Shown piece after piece: positions 25,991-33,690 of a stretch of 64,000 bases of DNA. A program made the translations under genes and the position numbers. Under the pieces are notes generated by a model. That model had not been told where the DNA came from and did not search any database. It saw nothing but the letters and a program-made list of their open reading frames with translations. The first letter of the stretch is position 1, and every line of letters begins with the position of its first letter. Location of the stretch: assembly GCF_013386585.1 (NCBI RefSeq), contig NZ_JACARO010000020.1:94079-158078 (forward strand), given 5' to 3'. This DNA comes from Pseudomonas sp. P7548 (GTDB lineage: Bacteria; Pseudomonadota; Gammaproteobacteria; Pseudomonadales; Pseudomonadaceae).

Positions 25991-26452
25991 TTGCACGTCA
26001 CCAAGGAACAACTGAAGGCAGCATTCACCGTGTCGGGTCTGAAGGTTCGCACACGCAACGCCGATGAATCGCAGCCCGCGAGCGCAAAAATCGGCCCGAT
26101 GTGGCAGCGGTTTTACAGTGAAGGATTGTACGAGGGGATCCCCGCCAAACAACCGGGCTCACCGGTCTACGGGGTTTACAGCGGCTATGAATCCGATGCC
26201 AGTGGCCTGTTTGATGTGACGGCGGGCGTGGCGACGGATGCGCCCGCCCTGGGTTTTGAAAGCCTGGTTATTGAGCCGGGAAACTACCTGGTATTTGAAG
26301 CACGCGGGCCAATGCCCCAGGCGATCATCGCCGCCTGGCAGCAGATCTGGGCGTATTTCGAGCAACCTGACGTGCCGGCCCGTGCGTTTGTCACGGACTT
26401 TGAGGCTTATCAGGGCCCGGACCTGGCGTTCATCCATATCGGCATTCGCTAG
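25991..26452 (+). CDS. GyrI-like effector-binding domain protein (TTG start)
   Basis: This 153-residue protein belongs to the GyrI/SOUL-like effector-binding (AraC_E_bind) family: MWQRFYSEGLYEGIPAKQPGSPVYGVYSGYESDASGLFDVTAGV, then YLVFEARGPMPQAIIAAWQQIWAYFEQ and FEAYQGPDLAFIHIGIR at the end. It has no DNA-binding domain. The TTG at 25991 is used because GGAGAAGG lies 6 bases upstream; no ATG fits the fold. Its stop codon shares the CTAG at 26449-26452 with the convergent ada gene. Confidence 0.87.
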   Translation: MHVTKEQLKAAFTVSGLKVRTRNADESQPASAKIGPMWQRFYSEGLYEGIPAKQPGSPVYGVYSGYESDASGLFDVTAGVATDAPALGFESLVIEPGNYLVFEARGPMPQAIIAAWQQIWAYFEQPDVPARAFVTDFEAYQGPDLAFIHIGIR

Positions 26453-27501
26453 GCTTCGGACGGGCTTTCCCGTTCCAGCAGCTGCCGCTTGCGCTCCACG
26501 CCCCAGCGGTAGCCCGACAGGTCCCCATTACTGCGCACCACGCGGTGGCAGGGAATGGCGACCGCCAGGCTGTTCGCGCCACAGGCCTGGGCCACGGCTC
26601 GAAAGGACTTGGGCGCGCCGATTTGCTGGGCGATTTGCGCGTAACTGGCAGTGCTGCCCACCGGAATGGTGCGCAGCGCTTGCCATACCCGTTCTTGAAA
26701 GGCTGTACCGCGCAGGTCCAGTGGCAAGTCCAGCCCCAGTGCGGGCGCTTCAATAAAGCCAACGACCTGGGCGATCACTTGCTCAAAGTGTGGGTCAGCT
26801 CCCACCAGCTCGGCCTTGGGAAATTGGTCCTGCAGGTCGCGCACCAGTTTGTCCGGATCATCCCCCAGCAGGATCGCGCACACGCCGCGCATGCTCTGCG
26901 CCACCAGAATCGCACCCAGTGAACATTGGCCCACGGCAAACAGGATTTCGTTGTTGGTGCCGCCGGCCCGGTAATCGCTGGGTTTCATGCCGAGCAGTTG
27001 GTCGGCAGACTCATAAAAGCGGCTGTTGGAATTGAAGCCGGCGTCATACAAGGCGTCGGTGACCGAATGCGGGCCCTTGAGGCTGTTGCGCACTTTGCGT
27101 GAGCGATGGGCGCTGGCGTAGCCCTTGGGCGTCAGGCCGGTCACGGTCTTGAACACGCGGTGGAAGTGAAAGGGGCTCAGGCCAGCGTGTTTGGCCAGGG
27201 TTTCCAGGTCGGGGGGCGTCTCGGCTTGCTCGATCAGCCGGCACGCGTCGGCGACCAGTCGGGCATGGTGCAGGGCGACTTGGGTCTGATCGCCGACAGC
27301 CCTTTTGCTGGGGCGATAGCCCGCCGCTTCGGCTTGCTCGCGGGTGTCGAAAAACTCGATATTTTCCGGGCGCGGCAGGCGCGAAGCACTGCTGGGGCGG
27401 CAATACACGCCAGTGGTTTTCACGCCGTAGACAAACAGCGTATCGGCCTTGGGGTCGCGGGCCACAATGGCAGCCCAGCGAGGATCTTGTTCGTTGCTCA
27501 T
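26449..27501 (-). CDS. ada: Ada-type regulator/O6-alkylguanine-DNA alkyltransferase, atypical N-terminus
   Basis: The ATG at 27501 gives 350 residues with the Ada layout: N-terminal Ada domain (1-75), AraC helix-turn-helix (about 80-180, LSPFHFHRVFKTVTGLTPKGYASAHR), and the MGMT domain (about 190-345) with active-site PCHRV (Cys318). In E. coli Ada the N-domain uses four zinc cysteines (Cys38, 42, 69 and 72). Here only the first remains (Cys34 in VYCRPSS); the others align with Ser38, Ser65 and Ala68. Zinc binding and methylphosphotriester sensing may therefore be altered or lost, though Cys34 itself is kept. The gene lies 77 bases after alkB on the same strand, fitting an alkylation-repair unit. 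Confidence 0.9.
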   Translation of the reverse strand: MSNEQDPRWAAIVARDPKADTLFVYGVKTTGVYCRPSSASRLPRPENIEFFDTREQAEAAGYRPSKRAVGDQTQVALHHARLVADACRLIEQAETPPDLETLAKHAGLSPFHFHRVFKTVTGLTPKGYASAHRSRKVRNSLKGPHSVTDALYDAGFNSNSRFYESADQLLGMKPSDYRAGGTNNEILFAVGQCSLGAILVAQSMRGVCAILLGDDPDKLVRDLQDQFPKAELVGADPHFEQVIAQVVGFIEAPALGLDLPLDLRGTAFQERVWQALRTIPVGSTASYAQIAQQIGAPKSFRAVAQACGANSLAVAIPCHRVVRSNGDLSGYRWGVERKRQLLERESPSEA

Positions 27502-27578
27502 GGCCAGCACTCTAGACGGTTCACATGGGCAGGTTAGCCGGGCTGGCCGTCTGTGACACTCCGAACCTTGCGGTCAAA

Positions 27579-28244
27579 TCAGCCCGCGGTGCGAAATGTC
27601 AGGTTGATGCGCTGGGGGCCCATGACCGGATGCGTGCCTTCCTTGATCGGCATCACGCCGTGAAAACGCAAGCGGTCGACGCCACCCCAGACCACCACAT
27701 CGCCATGGAACAGCGAGATTTTCTGGGCCTTGTCGCTGCGTTCATGGCCACCGAACAGGAAGATCGCCGGCAAGCCAAGGGACACGGACACCACGGGGGC
27801 ATCGTAGCGGCGCTCGTTCTTGTCTTGATGCAAGGACATCTTGGCGCCCGGCACATACCGGTTGATCAGGCAGGCATCGGGGGCGAAATCGTTGAACCCG
27901 GCCTCAGCGGCTGCCTGCACGGCCAGCTGGCGCAACACCTCGGGCAAGGCCGGCCAGGGTTGCTGGCTGCGTGGGTCAAGCGGGCTGTAACGGTAGCCGC
28001 GGGTGTCCGTCGTCCAGCCCAGTTCGCCGCAACTGCTCAGCGCCGCCGACATGGTAAAGCCACCGGGCGTGGTCATTTTCCGAAAGGGTGACTGGGCCAG
28101 GATGCGGCGAAGTTCAGGCAGAAGGCGATCGATCCAGGGCAGGGCGTGGCCTCTGAGCACGTAGGACTCTGCGCCAATCTGTTCGCGCCCTGCGGGTTGT
28201 TGCAAGGCTTTGTCCGCGAACAGGTCGGCAGTAGGGCCGGGCAT
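27579..28244 (-). CDS. alkB: Alpha-ketoglutarate-dependent DNA dealkylase AlkB
   Basis: This 221-residue Fe(II)/2-oxoglutarate dioxygenase has the AlkB core: NRYVPGAKMSLHQDKNERR (HxD iron ligands), FHGDVVVWGGVDRLRFHGVMP (third His), and RINLTFR (2-oxoglutarate Arg). It oxidatively removes methyl groups from 1-methyladenine and 3-methylcytosine. It is 3 bases downstream of the small ORF at 28248 and directly upstream of ada. Confidence 0.95.
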   Translation of the reverse strand: MPGPTADLFADKALQQPAGREQIGAESYVLRGHALPWIDRLLPELRRILAQSPFRKMTTPGGFTMSAALSSCGELGWTTDTRGYRYSPLDPRSQQPWPALPEVLRQLAVQAAAEAGFNDFAPDACLINRYVPGAKMSLHQDKNERRYDAPVVSVSLGLPAIFLFGGHERSDKAQKISLFHGDVVVWGGVDRLRFHGVMPIKEGTHPVMGPQRINLTFRTAG

Positions 28245-28247
28245 GGC

Positions 28248-28415
28248 TTACAGCGCCTTACTCACGTTGATGTCAGTAATTTCATCAGTGGCGTCGTGAA
28301 TTTTAGCCAGGGCTTGCTTGGCTTCCTCTACGCTGTTGCTCTGCAATTGCGCGAACTCGAAACGGCGTTCGCCGTTGAGTTTGTATTTGATGACGTACTT
28401 GGTGGTGGTGTTCAC
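28248..28415 (-). CDS. Hypothetical 55-residue protein (GTG start)
   Basis: This gene is short and easily missed. The GTG at 28415 follows AGGAA at about 6 bases. The protein is MNTTTKYVIKYKLNGERRFE at its start, then a helix EEAKQALAKIHDATDEITDINVSKAL. The beta-hairpin plus helix pattern suggests a small folded domain. It begins 25 bases after the DUF1883 gene and ends 3 bases before alkB, so the three appear to be one transcriptional unit. Function unknown. Confidence 0.65.
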   Translation of the reverse strand: MNTTTKYVIKYKLNGERRFEFAQLQSNSVEEAKQALAKIHDATDEITDINVSKAL

Positions 28416-28440
28416 GGCTATTTCCTGTCGGGTATTCGGA

Positions 28441-28743
28441 TCAGCTCAGCTTGGAGCTGGTGCGACGAACGATGCGGATCTTGTGGGACAGCGCAGGTTT
28501 GCGAGTAACGCTGATGGCGCGGCGAGTGACCACATCCAGGGTGATGTTCCAGAAGCCGGTGCTGGGTGCGGTGATCTTGGCCGGGAACTTGTCGAAAGCA
28601 CCACCGTGGTAGGTATGGCGACCGCCGTTTTTAAAGCTGCGAAAATTCGCATCGCTCATCAAACGGATGTTACAGGTCTGCGAGCATTCGATGACGACAA
28701 TGTCTCCCTCGTTGAGGTGCTCACGCTGGTGGATGAATTTCAT
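28441..28743 (-). CDS. DUF1883 domain protein
   Basis: This 100-residue protein begins MKFIHQREHLNEGDIVVIECSQTCNIRLM, the characteristic opening of DUF1883, a small beta-rich domain also found fused to TIR domains. Here it stands alone. GGAGACACC precedes the ATG at 28743. It heads a minus-strand unit with the 55-residue protein, alkB and ada. Function is unknown. Confidence 0.85.
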   Translation of the reverse strand: MKFIHQREHLNEGDIVVIECSQTCNIRLMSDANFRSFKNGGRHTYHGGAFDKFPAKITAPSTGFWNITLDVVTRRAISVTRKPALSHKIRIVRRTSSKLS

Positions 28744-28956
28744 GAGGGTGTCTCCAGAAGGGCTTTTTCTGAAAAATCAGAATGATACGTAGGTTAAGAT
28801 AGAGTTTATCAGCCCCAGCGCGTTTATTATCGGGCCGTCGTCGACGACTTCGACAATTTAAAACAGTTATTTACCGAGTTATCAGGGATAAATCCTACTT
28901 GGGCGGGAGAAAATTACCATCCCCGCTGTCGTAGGGTCTTTATCGGAGGTTTTTGT

Positions 28957-29307
28957 ATGAAGTGGAGTGTGTTGGTTCTGGCCTTGGCAATAGGTGGGTG
29001 TGCTTCGGTTGCAGATATCAAGCAGACCCCGCCGACGCTGTCGGTCATTTCCGGGAAGAAACCACAGGAATATGCTGCCTGTGTCGTGCGCAAACTGTCG
29101 ACGACGCGCCGACCACCACAGATCGAGCCCCACAAGGATGGTGTGCAGGTAATTGTGCCGCAGAAGTATTCGGCTGACCCTTCGGCGATCTTCGAGATTG
29201 AAGAGCGCTCCAGCGGCAGCAGCATCAAGCTCTACGAGAGCATGGCCAACGTACCGATCCGCCCAGGTGACGTGAAAAAAGCCGGTGAGGATTGTATTTC
29301 CGGCTGA
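28957..29307 (+). CDS. Small lipoprotein, 116 residues
   Basis: The ATG at 28957 follows GGAGG. The signal peptide MKWSVLVLALAIGGCAS has a lipobox with Cys15. The mature protein (PTLSVISGKKPQEYAACVVRKL, GVQVIVPQKYSADPSAIFEIEE, GSSIKLYESMANVPIRPGDVKKAGEDC) looks like a small beta-sheet domain with two more cysteines. Family not named. A strong terminator follows. Confidence 0.85.
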   Translation: MKWSVLVLALAIGGCASVADIKQTPPTLSVISGKKPQEYAACVVRKLSTTRRPPQIEPHKDGVQVIVPQKYSADPSAIFEIEERSSGSSIKLYESMANVPIRPGDVKKAGEDCISG

Positions 29308-29345
29308 TTCCCCGCGTTTCACCCATGCGCCAACATCCGATAAAG

Positions 29346-29380
29346 AAGCCCGGCCCCGCTGTTGTGGGGCCGGGCTTTTT
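29346..29380 (+). terminator. Strong Rho-independent terminator after the lipoprotein gene
   Basis: AAGCCCGGCCCC (29346-29357) pairs with GGGGCCGGGCTT (29366-29377), a 12-pair stem, followed by a T-run. It isolates the lipoprotein gene from the cytochrome locus. Confidence 0.9.
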
Positions 29381-29482
29381 AATGCATGAGGTTTGACGGT
29401 TATCGTCAGCGGATCATTACCCTACCACTTGTAGGCGTATGCGCTTAAGGCCTAAGCATATAACTATAAGAATGGAGTCTTG

Positions 29483-29988
29483 ATGATTTCGTTTGAGCGA
29501 GTTCTGCTGGGAGGTGCGCTGCTGTTGCTTGGCCGAGTATGTGCGCAAGCAGTTGGCAGATTTCAGCAGCGGGGAGCGCATCAATCCGGTGATGCAGCCG
29601 CTGGCCAAAGTCCTGACCGAGGCGGAAATTTCTGCACTCAGCCTAACATTGGCGGCGATGCCTGCGCCCGTATCCGCAACCGTGCACCGTAGCGAAATGC
29701 CGAGTACTGCTGCGCAAAAGCTTGCTTTGCAAGGGGCGTGGGAGCGGCAAGTTCCTGCGTGTGTCAGTTGTCACGGGCCTGCAGGTGCCGGTGTGGGAAG
29801 TGCATTCCCGCCGCTGGCAGGTCAGCCGGCCGCCTATCTGAGCGCACAATTGGTCGCCGGGCAGGCAGGCACGCGGCGCAATGACCCCAATGACCTGATG
29901 GGGCACATCGCCAAGGCGCTGACCCCGGAAGAAGTGCAGGGGGGGCGCGCAGTATTTCGCGTCGCTGCACCAGGAGGTCAAGCCATGA
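29483..29988 (+). pseudogene. Broken dihaem cytochrome c (c4/TsdB-like)
   Basis: The ATG at 29483 with GGAG upstream starts a signal-like MISFERVLLGGALLLLG. The frame then changes around 29530: the downstream part EYVRKQLADFSSGERINPVMQ continues in another frame, and the first CxxCH haem domain is missing, so an internal deletion with frame change is evident. The second haem site ACVSCHGPAG remains. Near 29939 a G-run (GGGGGGG) disrupts the end: removing one G restores AQYFASLHQEVKP and a TGA at 29986-29988 that overlaps the next ATG. Intact relatives are dihaem c4-like electron carriers, such as TsdB. Confidence 0.8.
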
Positions 29989-30870
29989 AGGCCTTCAGGT
30001 TTGCACCCGTATTCGCCTTGCTGATTTCACTGCCGACGCATGCGGCGACGGTCGCCATGGAAGACCAGTCGCAGTCGCAGTTGCACCCAACCGCATCGCC
30101 TGTCTCTGCTACGTTCCAGCCGCCCCAAGAAAGTGAATTGCCTGACAACGCCTACGGCAAGCTCGTTAGGCAGGGTTACGCCTTGTTTGTGGACACCAAG
30201 CGGTTGGCACCGCAATTTGTCGGCAACGGCCTCAACTGCAGCAACTGCCGGCGCTTATCCGATGTACCCGGCCTATCGAAAAAAGAACGACAAGGTCAAT
30301 ACCTTTGCCGATCGTCTGCAAGGCTGTTTCCAGTTCAGCATGAACGGTGGCACACCGCCTGCGGCAGATAGCCCCGAAATTACCGCGCTGTCGGTGTACG
30401 CCTATTGGTTGGCCAGCAAGGCGCCCTTGGGTGTCGAGCTGCCGGGACGAGGTTACCCGGACGTGGCGCCGCCCGCCAAAGGCTACAGCCTGGCCCGGGG
30501 CGCCGAGGTGTACAAAGACCAGTGTGCGGTGTGCCATGGCGGCGAAGGGCAGGGACAAAAGGGTGGCGACAGCTACGTCATGCCACCGTTGTGGGGTAAA
30601 GACTCCTACAATTGGGGCGCAGGCATGCACCGTTTCAATACGGCGGCGTCCTTCATCAAGCACAACATGCCGCTGGGCAAGGGTGGCAGCCTGAGTGATG
30701 AGCAGGCCTGGGACGTGGCGGCCTACCTCAACAGCCACGAGTGGCCGCAAGACCCACGGTTGATAGGGGGCTCGGTCGAGAAAACCCGTGTGAAGTTTCG
30801 CGCCAATGACGGCGTCAATCTGTACGGGCAAACCGTTGAAGGCGTGCTGATCGGGCAGGGCATCCGTTAA
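29985..30870 (+). pseudogene. Broken dihaem cytochrome c (TsdA-like thiosulfate dehydrogenase)
   Basis: The ATG at 29985 (AGGAGG upstream, ATGA overlap with the previous gene) starts a good signal peptide, MKAFRFAPVFALLISLPTHA. After VGNGLNCSNC the frame breaks at about 30255: the haem-1 His and roughly 15 expected residues are gone, and the protein continues in another frame as GAYPMYPAYRKKNDKVNTFADRLQGCFQFSMNGG. The second haem site CAVCHGGEGQG is intact. The layout matches TsdA, a periplasmic enzyme that joins two thiosulfates to tetrathionate. The lesion makes a functional product unlikely. Confidence 0.85.
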
Positions 30871-30894
30871 ACTGTCGGGTAATGCATACAAAAT

Positions 30895-30932
30895 TGCCGC
30901 GCAACCTTAAGGTTTGCGCGGCATTTGTCTTT
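30895..30932 (+). terminator. Terminator after the cytochrome pseudogenes
   Basis: TGCCGCGCAACC (30895-30906) and GGTTTGCGCGGCA (30911-30923) form a 12-pair stem with one bulged T and a 4-base loop, followed by TTTGTCTTT. Confidence 0.8.
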
Positions 30933-30948
30933 AAATCGGGAAAACCTA

Positions 30949-31179
30949 ATGAAACGTGAACACGTCAGGGCGCGCCATGCCGACGGCCAGATCTCAGCCA
31001 CCCATGTCATCCAGAACCCGGCTGACCTGGGTGAATGGATCGTGTTTTTCAAGAAGAGCGGTGGGCGTAGTTACTTCTTGGTGGACGAGCAGGACGAGGT
31101 AGAATCATTTGCGCGCCTGGATGAGCTGATCGAAACCCTGCGCGGGCTCGGCATCAAGTTCGCCGAAATCCACCTGTAG
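30949..31179 (+). CDS. Hypothetical 76-residue protein
   Basis: The ATG at 30949 begins MKREHVRARHADGQISATHV. The protein has the pattern strand-strand-helix (GEWIVFFKKSGGRSYFLVDEQDEVESFARLDELIETLRGLG), a compact fold common among small uncharacterised pseudomonad proteins. No ribosome binding site is obvious, so an alternative start at 30925 cannot be excluded. Function unknown. Confidence 0.75.
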   Translation: MKREHVRARHADGQISATHVIQNPADLGEWIVFFKKSGGRSYFLVDEQDEVESFARLDELIETLRGLGIKFAEIHL

Positions 31180-31188
31180 CCCTATGGC

Positions 31189-31473
31189 TTACTTGCAAAC
31201 CACCACCACGCTGCGGCTTTTGTAGTTGCCCACGTCCTTGCCCAGGGTCTTGTCGTCCTCTTTGAGCGATGGCGTGCCTTCAGTGCCGACGATGCGGTAA
31301 CCGGTGCCGGCGCAGGAAGCATCTGCCTTTTCATAGCAACTGGCCCAGGAATTGGCTTCGCCGGAACAGTCGATGGTCAGGCCTTGTTCGCCGTTCTTCA
31401 GGTACGTATCGGAGGTGGTGGTGCAGCCGGTCATCAGGACCAGTGCTGCAGTCAGCGTCAGTATCTTGTTCAT
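31189..31473 (-). CDS. Small lipoprotein, 94 residues
   Basis: The ATG at 31473 gives MNKILTLTAALVLMTGCTTT, a signal peptide with lipobox Cys17. The mature part has four further cysteines (DCSGEANSWASCYEKADASCAGTGYRIVG and VVVVCK at the end), so two disulfides are possible in a periplasmic domain. Such small Cys-rich lipoproteins recall domains in stress-response lipoproteins, but I cannot name this one. It converges on the 76-residue gene. Confidence 0.82.
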   Translation of the reverse strand: MNKILTLTAALVLMTGCTTTSDTYLKNGEQGLTIDCSGEANSWASCYEKADASCAGTGYRIVGTEGTPSLKEDDKTLGKDVGNYKSRSVVVVCK

Positions 31474-31609
31474 GGTGGGGTCGTCGTCGAGGTATTGGAG
31501 GGGCGCTGACACTGTCGTGGGGCGGTCGTGCGAGATTATAGCCATCTGCCACATACGCAGTCTCCAGAATAAACGCCTTCGACTGCGTAGCTTCGGCCGT
31601 TGATGGGCG

Positions 31610-32566
31610 TTACGGCACGCCCATCACCAGTACACCACTGCCGCTGACGGCGCCGGCAGCGGGTAGCGACCCATTGCGTCGAACCAGAGTGAACATCACA
31701 TCATCCCCACCCACGCTGTTGGTGATCTGTGTCCGGAATGAGCCGTTGACCTGAACCGCAGCCCCCGAACGGACCATAGCGGTACCCACGTTCGGGTTCG
31801 TCATACTCAGCAGACGTGTGTCGAATGACGAGGGTGTTCCTTTGTAGGTGATGGTGATCGGTGTCGTGATTCCCCCATCGGGGCACGAGTAAGTGAGCCT
31901 GCGGTTGCTGCGGATGGGGCTCGTCAGCGGGTCGGTGCCTATCTGTCGCTGCTGGACGGTGCCGAAGTCCACCGTGATCGGGTTGTTGTTATTGATCGTG
32001 CAGGTTGACGGCGAAACAGTAAAGTTGTTAGCCGACGTGTAAGTGACAGTGAGTTGCGGTCTCGAAGCGTCCCAGTTGTTCGAGCTGGTGAGACGTAACA
32101 GGCCGAGATTATCCCCGACACGGACATTGATAGGGTTCGACGGACTGTTACGCATCAGAATATAGGGGGTGATATTGATAGGATAAACGCCACCGTTGTT
32201 GGGCATGGTCGCGACCAGGATGCCGCTCAGGACCGGGGTGTTGTAGAAGGTCCCATTGATTCGCAGCCCGGTCCTTTCAAAGGAAAACTTGGGGCCGGGA
32301 GTCCACGGAGTGCCTGAACTATTGCCTGTTGCCCAATAGTCCTGACCCCATGCCGGACCCTGGCCAGGTGAGTATCGACATTCCAGCCTTGCGCCTTCGA
32401 GCATGATCCTGGTTTTGTCTGGGGTCAGCGTGACCGTAACGGGAACTTGCAGGTTGGGATTTCCCGTCTGCCATGCGCCACCATTCACCCTGCAGTCAAC
32501 GGCCTGTGCAGTCGGAGCCAAACCAAGCAGCGTAAGAAGCATGCTTTTTTTATATAGTCGTTTCAT
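31610..32566 (-). CDS. Fimbrial tip adhesin (two-domain)
   Basis: This 318-residue precursor has a signal peptide (LLTLLGLAPTAQA) and is about twice the length of the pilin subunits. The first half (DCRVNGGAWQTGN to NWDASRPQLTVTYTSANN) is likely a receptor-binding domain. The second half (STCTINNNNPITVDFGTVQQRQIG to VVMG-like end) is a pilin domain with the conserved Cys pair. It is the last gene of the minus-strand chaperone-usher operon and is probably carried at the fimbrial tip. The bound receptor is unknown. Confidence 0.88.
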   Translation of the reverse strand: MKRLYKKSMLLTLLGLAPTAQAVDCRVNGGAWQTGNPNLQVPVTVTLTPDKTRIMLEGARLECRYSPGQGPAWGQDYWATGNSSGTPWTPGPKFSFERTGLRINGTFYNTPVLSGILVATMPNNGGVYPINITPYILMRNSPSNPINVRVGDNLGLLRLTSSNNWDASRPQLTVTYTSANNFTVSPSTCTINNNNPITVDFGTVQQRQIGTDPLTSPIRSNRRLTYSCPDGGITTPITITYKGTPSSFDTRLLSMTNPNVGTAMVRSGAAVQVNGSFRTQITNSVGGDDVMFTLVRRNGSLPAAGAVSGSGVLVMGVP

Positions 32567-32637
32567 TTTATTTCTCGTTGCTCCTCTCCCCGGAAGGCTA
32601 AATCCGCCCGGCGAGAGGTGAGGTTTGTCTGGGGCTG

Positions 32638-33186
32638 TTACGGATAGTCCAGCGTAAACGTTGACGTCACCGTATATCTGCCGTGCCCGATGGTTTGGTC
32701 CCGGATCGCATCCGGTTCGCCCTGCACATAGGCTTTGAGCTCAATCACATTGCTGCCGGTACTCAACACCTGTTTGTCGCTGACGGTGTTGACGGGTAAA
32801 GGTTTATTGCCCGGGGTTTCTATACCAAGGCCAATCCCCGTGGCGCCGCTGCCACCATCGAGTGCGAACAAGCCTGGCAACTTAGTGTTTTCCGTACCGC
32901 TGAGCAGGAGGGTGACCGAGTCGCCAATCGTGGTGTCGCAGTTCTCCAGATGCACCCTGAACCCCTTACCCTGGGTGCGCGTATTGAGGTAGAGGTGCTT
33001 GCTGGTGACGTCCCAGAGTTCCAGCGTGATCGCATCGTCACCCGGGCGAATCGTGCAAGCCTCTTCCACCAGGTTGCCCTTGAAGCTCAGGTTGTCTGCC
33101 GCAGACCCCTTGTCCGGCAAGCCGAAGGTCATCAATAACGCGAGCCAGGCGCACGACCACTTTTTATGATCCATTTCAAATCGCAT
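32638..33186 (-). CDS. Fimbrial subunit
   Basis: This 182-residue precursor has a signal peptide ending near GSAADNLSFKGNLVEEACTI and a pilin pattern: N-terminal donor-strand-like SFKGNLV, first Cys, second Cys in LENCDTTIGDSVTLLLSG, and a C-terminal TVTSTFTLDYP. The ATG at 33186 has AGGAA about 8 bases upstream. It is one of seven subunit genes in the operon, possibly a minor or adaptor pilin. Confidence 0.9.
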   Translation of the reverse strand: MRFEMDHKKWSCAWLALLMTFGLPDKGSAADNLSFKGNLVEEACTIRPGDDAITLELWDVTSKHLYLNTRTQGKGFRVHLENCDTTIGDSVTLLLSGTENTKLPGLFALDGGSGATGIGLGIETPGNKPLPVNTVSDKQVLSTGSNVIELKAYVQGEPDAIRDQTIGHGRYTVTSTFTLDYP

Positions 33187-33197
33187 AGACGTGGTTC

Positions 33198-33677
33198 CTA
33201 CTGGTATTCAGCCAACAGCGTGGCCACCGCTGCAAACCGTGTAGGGGCCAGCGTTGCACCGGCTTGTTTGACGGGCACGACGTCCAATGTCGGCGGTGTC
33301 GACAAAGTAATGTTCATGGGCGTGTTGAGTGGAAACGGCACGTTATTCTGAAAGACCCGGATACCCAGCGCCGGAACGTTGGTCTGCACCGCTGCGCCAT
33401 CAAATGCCGTGGGCGTACCGTTGACGGTGAGCTTCAGCACCCAGGGGAGGGTGTCCGAGCCACAGTTGATGATGTAGGGAACCGATTTGCGGTACTTCAC
33501 ACCGTCGACACGTTTTACGCCTACATCTCCAAAGTCGATTTCAATGGTATTGCCTGCATCAATGGTACAAGGCGGCGGTTCGTTCAAGGTTCCGCTGAAC
33601 GTCAGGTTGGCCAATGCACCACCGCACAGGCCGATGGAGCACAAGGCGAGCAACGCTCGCTGTTGCCAGCTTCTCAT
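33198..33677 (-). CDS. Fimbrial subunit (paralogue of next upstream gene)
   Basis: This 159-residue precursor has a signal peptide (LLALCSIGLCGGALA) and the segment PPPCTIDAGNTIEIDFGDVGVKRVDGVKYRKSVPY, then PTRFAAVATLLAEYQ at the end. Its sequence clearly parallels the protein encoded at 33691-34185 over most of its length (PPPC, RVDGVxYRxxVPY, FDGA, VxVVPVK). GAGGAA precedes the ATG at 33677. Such pilins with a PPPCxI start often act as fimbrial base or initiator subunits. Confidence 0.9.
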   Translation of the reverse strand: MRSWQQRALLALCSIGLCGGALANLTFSGTLNEPPPCTIDAGNTIEIDFGDVGVKRVDGVKYRKSVPYIINCGSDTLPWVLKLTVNGTPTAFDGAAVQTNVPALGIRVFQNNVPFPLNTPMNITLSTPPTLDVVPVKQAGATLAPTRFAAVATLLAEYQ

Positions 33678-33690
33678 TGATCATTCCTCT

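Noticed and set aside
29483..30870. Reading the 29493-30371 frame as one intact 292-residue cytochrome fusion
   Set aside because: It joins parts of two genes through lesions: a second signal peptide lies in the middle and the ends read into nonsense, while neighbouring frames restore family sequence.
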